Source: Pinus tabuliformis (lineage: Eukaryota; Streptophyta; Pinopsida; Pinales; Pinaceae). From it: a stretch of 64,000 bases of DNA. A program made the position numbers and the translations under genes. The DNA lies in NCBI GenBank assembly GCA_031772625.1, contig CM062814.1, forward strand, positions 364,471,750 through 364,535,749, given 5' to 3'. Position 1 is the first letter of the stretch; each line of letters begins with the position of its first letter. The notes beneath the pieces were generated by a model. That model was not told where the DNA came from. It did no database searches and was given only the letters and a program-made list of their open reading frames with translations. Positions 59,198-64,000 of the stretch are shown piece by piece.

Positions 59198-62100
59198 ACT
59201 CAACTGGCAATTAAAGAAGGATACAAAGCCTGCATCTGATCAACCATCTACCATGTAGATTCATCAAACCCAAAGTGTTTCCAGTACACTTCAACTTGCT
59301 CAATTACTCGGTTCTAGAGCATAAGATATTTCTACTGCAAAATGCACTCACGTTTTTGCCTGAATTTTCCCTTTGGTTCCACCTATAATACATACCAATC
59401 AATCACATGATCAACATCCTAGACATATCTCTTAAGCAATGAAACATGGAAAACATCATGGAATTTCACTATTGGCGGCAATGCAAGTCAATAGGGAATT
59501 GGTTAAATCCTCTCAAGCATCTCAAAAGGCCCACAATACCGAGGTTCCAACTTCACACATGATTCAATCCTCAAGGAGCTCCTCTTGGGCTTGATGTACA
59601 AGTACACATGCTATCCAATCAAAAACTCCTTGAATGCTCTATGTTGATTTTCATAACCCTTCTATGTATCATGTATTGTCTTTAAATTCCTCTTAATAAC
59701 CTACATCTCCTATTCCATCTCAACCAACATATATGTTTCAGTCAACACCTTGTTCACTGGATCACTCCAACTGATAGGATTATTAAAATTCTGCCCATAG
59801 AGAGCTTCAAATGGACTCATCCTCAAGGATTCCTGATACCCATTTTTATATGCAAACTCTAGGAGTGGAAGATACTCCTCCCACTTCCTCTAGTGATGCA
59901 TGACATACATCCTTAACATGTTCTCAAGGATCATATTAACCCTCTATATATTTCCATATTGTTGGAAACCTTTGAGCACTACTGAGAGGGCGGGGTGAAT
60001 TAATAGTGTGAATTGTATATGATTTTTGAATTTTATTAACTTCACTTACTGAATGACATACATATTAGCAGCAAATCATTAAACATGTCCACCACATAAG
60101 AATAACTAAAAACCATAAGCATCAACAATAAACAATGCACAAAATCACATCATCACACATAAGAAACAATATTTTTGGTGGAAAACTCTTCTGGGAGAAA
60201 AACCACCCTTTTTGTTGATGCTCTTCTCTAAATTTCTATTACGTCAAGCAATTTGTCTTTACATTGTTATTTGGACCACATACACAGTAGGCCAATGTGA
60301 GTCTACCAATAGACCCGATTCTAGAAATCAACTTGGAAGACTATGTTCTCACATGGATCTACTGGCTACCATCTACTGAAGGCCACCATGATCAATAATC
60401 CTATCCAAAATCCAATTCAATGGAGAAGCTATTCCTTTCGCCGAAGCTTCGAAATCACTGCTCCTCTCTCATGAAGTCATTGCTCCTCAAAACTAAGTGG
60501 ACCTTATTTCATCTATTTTTAAACTAGATCCAAGATGCTCTACTAGAAAAGAATTAAACTCTGCAATCATGCTCTCAACAGCAAGACTCTCTAAAATTCA
60601 TAACCAAACACCACCAACAATGTGCTCTCAAAACTAGCAAAATAGTGGCTCAAATTTATGCATCAAATTTGAATACCAAATCACTAGTAAGAAAACTCTC
60701 AACCATCAACAGTGCTCTCAACACAACCTATGCTCCAACAACAATAAATCTGATATATTTTGCAACATGCTTCAGATATGCTCATTATACAACTATTTTC
60801 ACTCATACACTGAAGGTTATACACTCAACTTATTTTGAATCATTCCTTCTCTATGTAACCTTCACTCATTCACTCCCATACTCAACCTACCATCAACCAA
60901 CTCCAAAATGAGATATATAAAACATGGAGGGTGAAATTGACCTTTAGGTTGTGATCAAAGGTGCAAAAATTTGACCAAATTAATCCACTAACATCACTAC
61001 TTATGTAGTAAATATGTTCACATAATTGGAGGACCTTTTCAAACCATTCCTGACCTTTACAACTTATTCTAGAAGCCTCTCTGAATTTCCATGCCAATTT
61101 CCGTTTGGTTTGCATGAGGAATACAGAGAAATTTTCATAAAAAGTCTCAGTTGCATGCATAACACTAGCTAAACTCGATTAAAACCTTCAGTCACTTACA
61201 CAAGCCTGTCTCCTAATGGTTGGAGCCTTTCCGTCGCATGGATAAGCCTCCATGGGAGCGACTGGGGCAGAACATAAGGAAAATCCATGAACTTGAGTCC
61301 AGAACCTCTATCAGTTGATTGATTACTTTCTCCACCTCTTGTTCAAGCCTCCATACCTCTACCATAGCCTCTGACATATCTACAAGTGTATCAAACATGT
61401 ATTCCAAGTGTCACTGCCAAATTGACCTAAAAGGCCAAGAAACAAGGTTGGCAAGAGTGCCAACAAGTCCTCCACTCTCCAATAACCATCTTTACAAGTT
61501 GTAACGCCTCTGACTGACCTCTATAGCACCTCTACAACATCATCATCATCATGAATCCAAACCATCACTGCAACAAGTCATCTCCATGAGCATAAGCATG
61601 AAGACTTGGATGAAGACCTAGTTGCCAACTCAACTAGTGTGCCAACCATCATCTCCGTCACATGTAGATCTACATCATCCACCTGTAGAAGCATCAACAA
61701 TCAAACCAATGCCATTATTTGACCATCATGAGTGACATCATAATGTTGACATCAATGACAACACAATCATCCCAATGCCAATTCAAATAGCTACAACCAT
61801 GCTACAATGAAGGCATCCATACATTAGATAAGCTACAAGGGGTTGACTTCAATGAACCAATTCCAACACCAGCTAGTTGGATCCATGCACGCCATAATTC
61901 CAACACACCATTTTATGGATGATAAGTCATACTAAAAGCTAACTGTATCCCCAATCCTGGGAAAAACCCCTTCCAAAACTTTGAAGTAAAATTTGCATCT
62001 CTATTTGATATAACATTCTTGGGAACACCATGCAGCCTCACTACCTCCCTAATGAAGATGTGATCTACCTCACTAGCTGAATTTGTAGACTTCACTGCAA

Positions 62101-63797
62101 TGAAGTAAGCTACCTTACTCAGCCCGTCAACCATAGCCATGATGGAATCATGTTGCCTTGATGTCCTTGAAAAACCTATAATGAAGTCCAGGTAAATGAC
62201 CTCACATTTCCATTATAGAATCGGAATAGGCTACAATAGACTAGTTGGATTATTACATTCTCATTTCACCTGCTCATAGTCCAAGCACTTCACAACAAAC
62301 TCAACCACCTTTTTCTTCAAGTTCAACCAATGATAGAGGTTCTTAATAGTTATCAAAGTCTTATGGTATCCTGGGTGTCCTAAATATAGCTTCACATGAA
62401 ATTGTCTCAGTATAATCTTCTTGAGCTCACTGTTATTTTGTACATAAACCATGTTCCTAACTTTGGCCAATCCATTTGTTGTGAGGGGATACTCCTCATC
62501 CCTATCACCTTCACCCTGCTACTACGATCTCTTCTTTATTTTTTGATACCTCTCATCATGTTGCCCTGCATACAAGATCAGCTCCTGTAAACCTGTCCCA
62601 TAAGAGCTCAAGGTTGAAATGTGATTCACCTACACTCTCCTACTGAGGGAATATTCAACCTTGTTCTCCTTTCCCTTGATGTATATGATCTCAAATTCAA
62701 TCTCACTGAGGCTAGTTAACCATCTCGCTTGCTTGACACTCAAATTGGATTGGTCAAACAAGTACCTTACCTCACTATGATCAGTCATCGAGATTAAATT
62801 CCTGGAAAGAAGATAATGTCTCCACATCTTCAATGCATGAATGATAGCTACCAACTCAAGATCATGAGTCACACAGTTCCTCCCATTCTCATTCAAATTC
62901 CTTTACTCATAGCATACCACCTCCCATTCCTGCATCAGGACTCCAATGAATCCTTCCATGCCAACATATGTACAAACGAAAAACTCCTTATCAGGAGCTG
63001 TAATCTTCAGAACCAGAGTATTTGTGAGAAAATGATTCAACTGCTCAAAACTAGTTGCACACTCCTCATTCCATTCAAACTTCTTCCCTTTTCTCTGTAA
63101 ATATGTAATAGGATAGCCAATTCATGAGAAGTTCCTGATGAACCGCCTATAATAACCTGCTAGTCCCATGAATGATCTGACCTCATCCAATTTGCTAGGA
63201 TTTGGCCACACCATGATAGATTTAATATTTTTCGGGTCCACTACTATCCTTTCCTTGGAAACAACATGTCCCAAGTAGTGAATCTGAGACTGAAATAAAC
63301 TGCACTTATTGAGCTTGGCATATAACTGATGCTCTCTCAACAATATCAACATTGTTTCGAGGTGCTCTGCATGCTCTTCCCCATTCTTGGAGTATATTAA
63401 TATATTATCAATAAACACTATCACAAAATTTTCCATGTAACGATACAACATATGATTCATCAAACACATGAAAGTGGCTAGAGCAATGGTAAGACCAAAA
63501 GGAAACACCACAAACTCATAATTTCCATACTTTGTATGAAATGCAATATTGTAGGTGTCTTATCCTTTTATGTGCACCTAATGATACGTTAATTGTAGAT
63601 CAATCATTGAGAATACTACATCTCTCTTCAACTAATCAAACAAATCATCAATCCATGGTAATGGATACCGATTCTTAATAGTCATCTTATTAAGTTTATA
63701 GTAATCGATGCACAATTTGAGAGTGGCATCCTTCTTCTTTACAAATAGTACTCGTACACCCCAAGGCAATACACTTAGCCTTATGTATCCTTTATCG
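59198..63797 (-). pseudogene. Chromovirus pol: RT, RNase H, integrase, chromodomain (degraded)
   Basis: Reverse transcriptase starts at the cut ([40 protein letters not shown]). It continues at 63122-63511 with PFGLTIALATFMCLMNH and FIDNILIYSK, where the second catalytic Asp is Asn. RNase H is at 62630-62896 (THDLELVAIIHALKMWRHYL, TDHSEVRYLFDQ, GKENKVEYSLSRR). The integrase zinc region is at 62261-62470 (KLYLGHPGYHKT, CLDYEQ). The core is at 61913-62140 (MVDGLSKVAYFIAV, ISNRDANFTSKFWK) and resumes beyond the solo LTR near 59950 (RVNMILENMLRMYV, EYLPLLEFAYKNGYQE, SPFEALYGQ). A GPF/Y module (YCGPFEMLERI, KFHDVFHVSLLKRYV) is followed by a chromodomain at 59198-59300 (VEVYWKHFGFDESTW). Many stops are present. 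Confidence 0.85.
59960..61905 (-). repeat. Solo Sirevirus-type LTR inside the integrase
   Basis: About 1946 bases from TGTTGGAAACC to ATAATTCCAACA. The start shares CTGAGAGGGNGGGGTGAAT and the later GGTGGAAA and AAAACCACC blocks with the Sirevirus LTR at 38623. It splits the integrase between YHP and ERVNMILE-like sequence. Flanks CCATA and CCATT look like a one-mismatch target duplication, with one or two bases of uncertainty. No internal coding region remains, so it arose by LTR-LTR recombination. Its short frames are not genes. Confidence 0.75.
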
Positions 63798-64000
63798 TGT
63801 TAGAAAATCAAAAAGGCAGAAAGTTTTTCTTAGATATATAATTTCTTGTGGTTCTTTTACCTTTATATTCTTCTTTTATCTTCTAGTTCATCAATCAATT
63901 ACCAAAACAATAACACAAGAAACATAGATGTAGGTCGACAGCCAGGGAAAAACCCCTATCTAGGGGAAAACCTAATCAATAATTCTTCCTTCAATAGTTT
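63798..64000. repeat. Start of another Copia-type LTR, cut by the window end
   Basis: TGTTAGAAAATC begins abruptly inside the reverse transcriptase. It is followed by the GGGAAAAACCCC and AGGGGAAAACC blocks, like the paired AAACC blocks of the Sirevirus-type LTRs. The orientation and full extent cannot be seen. Confidence 0.5.

Larger units (their letters stand above)
57010..63797 (-). mobile_element. Ty3/Gypsy chromovirus, degraded, with nested LTR
   Basis: Minus strand. Recognised parts are reverse transcriptase, RNase H, integrase and a chromodomain, then a non-coding stretch, purine tract and candidate 3' LTR. It is interrupted at 59960-61905 by a solo LTR. It is cut at 63797 by another LTR, so gag, protease and the 5' LTR lie outside the window if they exist. 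Confidence 0.75.

Overview
This window looks like plant nuclear DNA, most likely from a gymnosperm and probably a conifer. It is AT-rich, has almost no host coding sequence, carries long (TA)n tracts, and consists mainly of nested LTR retrotransposons and Penelope-like elements (PLEs) with a GIY-YIG endonuclease. PLEs are rare in plants, but the Dryad group is described from conifers. The organism call is an inference from element content. No intact host gene was found; the only recognisable host gene is a broken two-exon fragment of a DEAD-box RNA helicase at 1191-1603.

Layout. 1-2948: non-coding DNA plus the helicase fragment. 2949-4544: candidate solo LTR (family A). 4711-5088: (TA)n tract. 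5940-6470: LTR segment of family B. 6861-9482: decayed full-length PLE on the minus strand (PLE-1). 9483-16075: mostly unassigned DNA with small tandem repeats and one exon-like ORF. 16076-19316: a second PLE (PLE-2, plus strand) inside roughly 0.68-kb inverted arms, with part of its reverse transcriptase tandemly duplicated. 19317-21675: a PLE 5' fragment and a 5'-truncated PLE (PLE-3) inside roughly 0.3-kb inverted arms. 22587-23176: tandem duplication. 25946 onward: primer-binding site and LTR of a family A element, split at 26653 by the next insertion.

26654-34526: a complete plus-strand LTR element with 5-bp CTCAT target duplications. It encodes zinc knuckles and a protease-like domain but no reverse transcriptase. 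34670-56478: a degraded minus-strand Ty3/Gypsy element resembling the Athila/Tat group, with an extra ORF after integrase. It is split by a younger, nearly intact Sirevirus-type Copia element at 38623-47581 (AATTT target duplications) whose LTRs contain a GC-rich 25-bp minisatellite. 57010-63797: a degraded minus-strand Gypsy chromovirus, with a solo Sirevirus-type LTR (59960-61905) in its integrase and another LTR starting at 63798.

The elements form a readable insertion history: family A LTR, then the gag-protease element and the Athila-like Gypsy, then the Sirevirus. Most in-frame stops I checked fit C-to-T change (CAG, CAA or CGA to TAG, TAA or TGA), as expected for methylated plant repeats. 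The most interesting signals are hammerhead-ribozyme-like motifs at PLE ends, the duplicated reverse transcriptase of PLE-2, the minisatellite-bearing LTRs, and the two Gypsy LTRs that share one half but have unrelated other halves.
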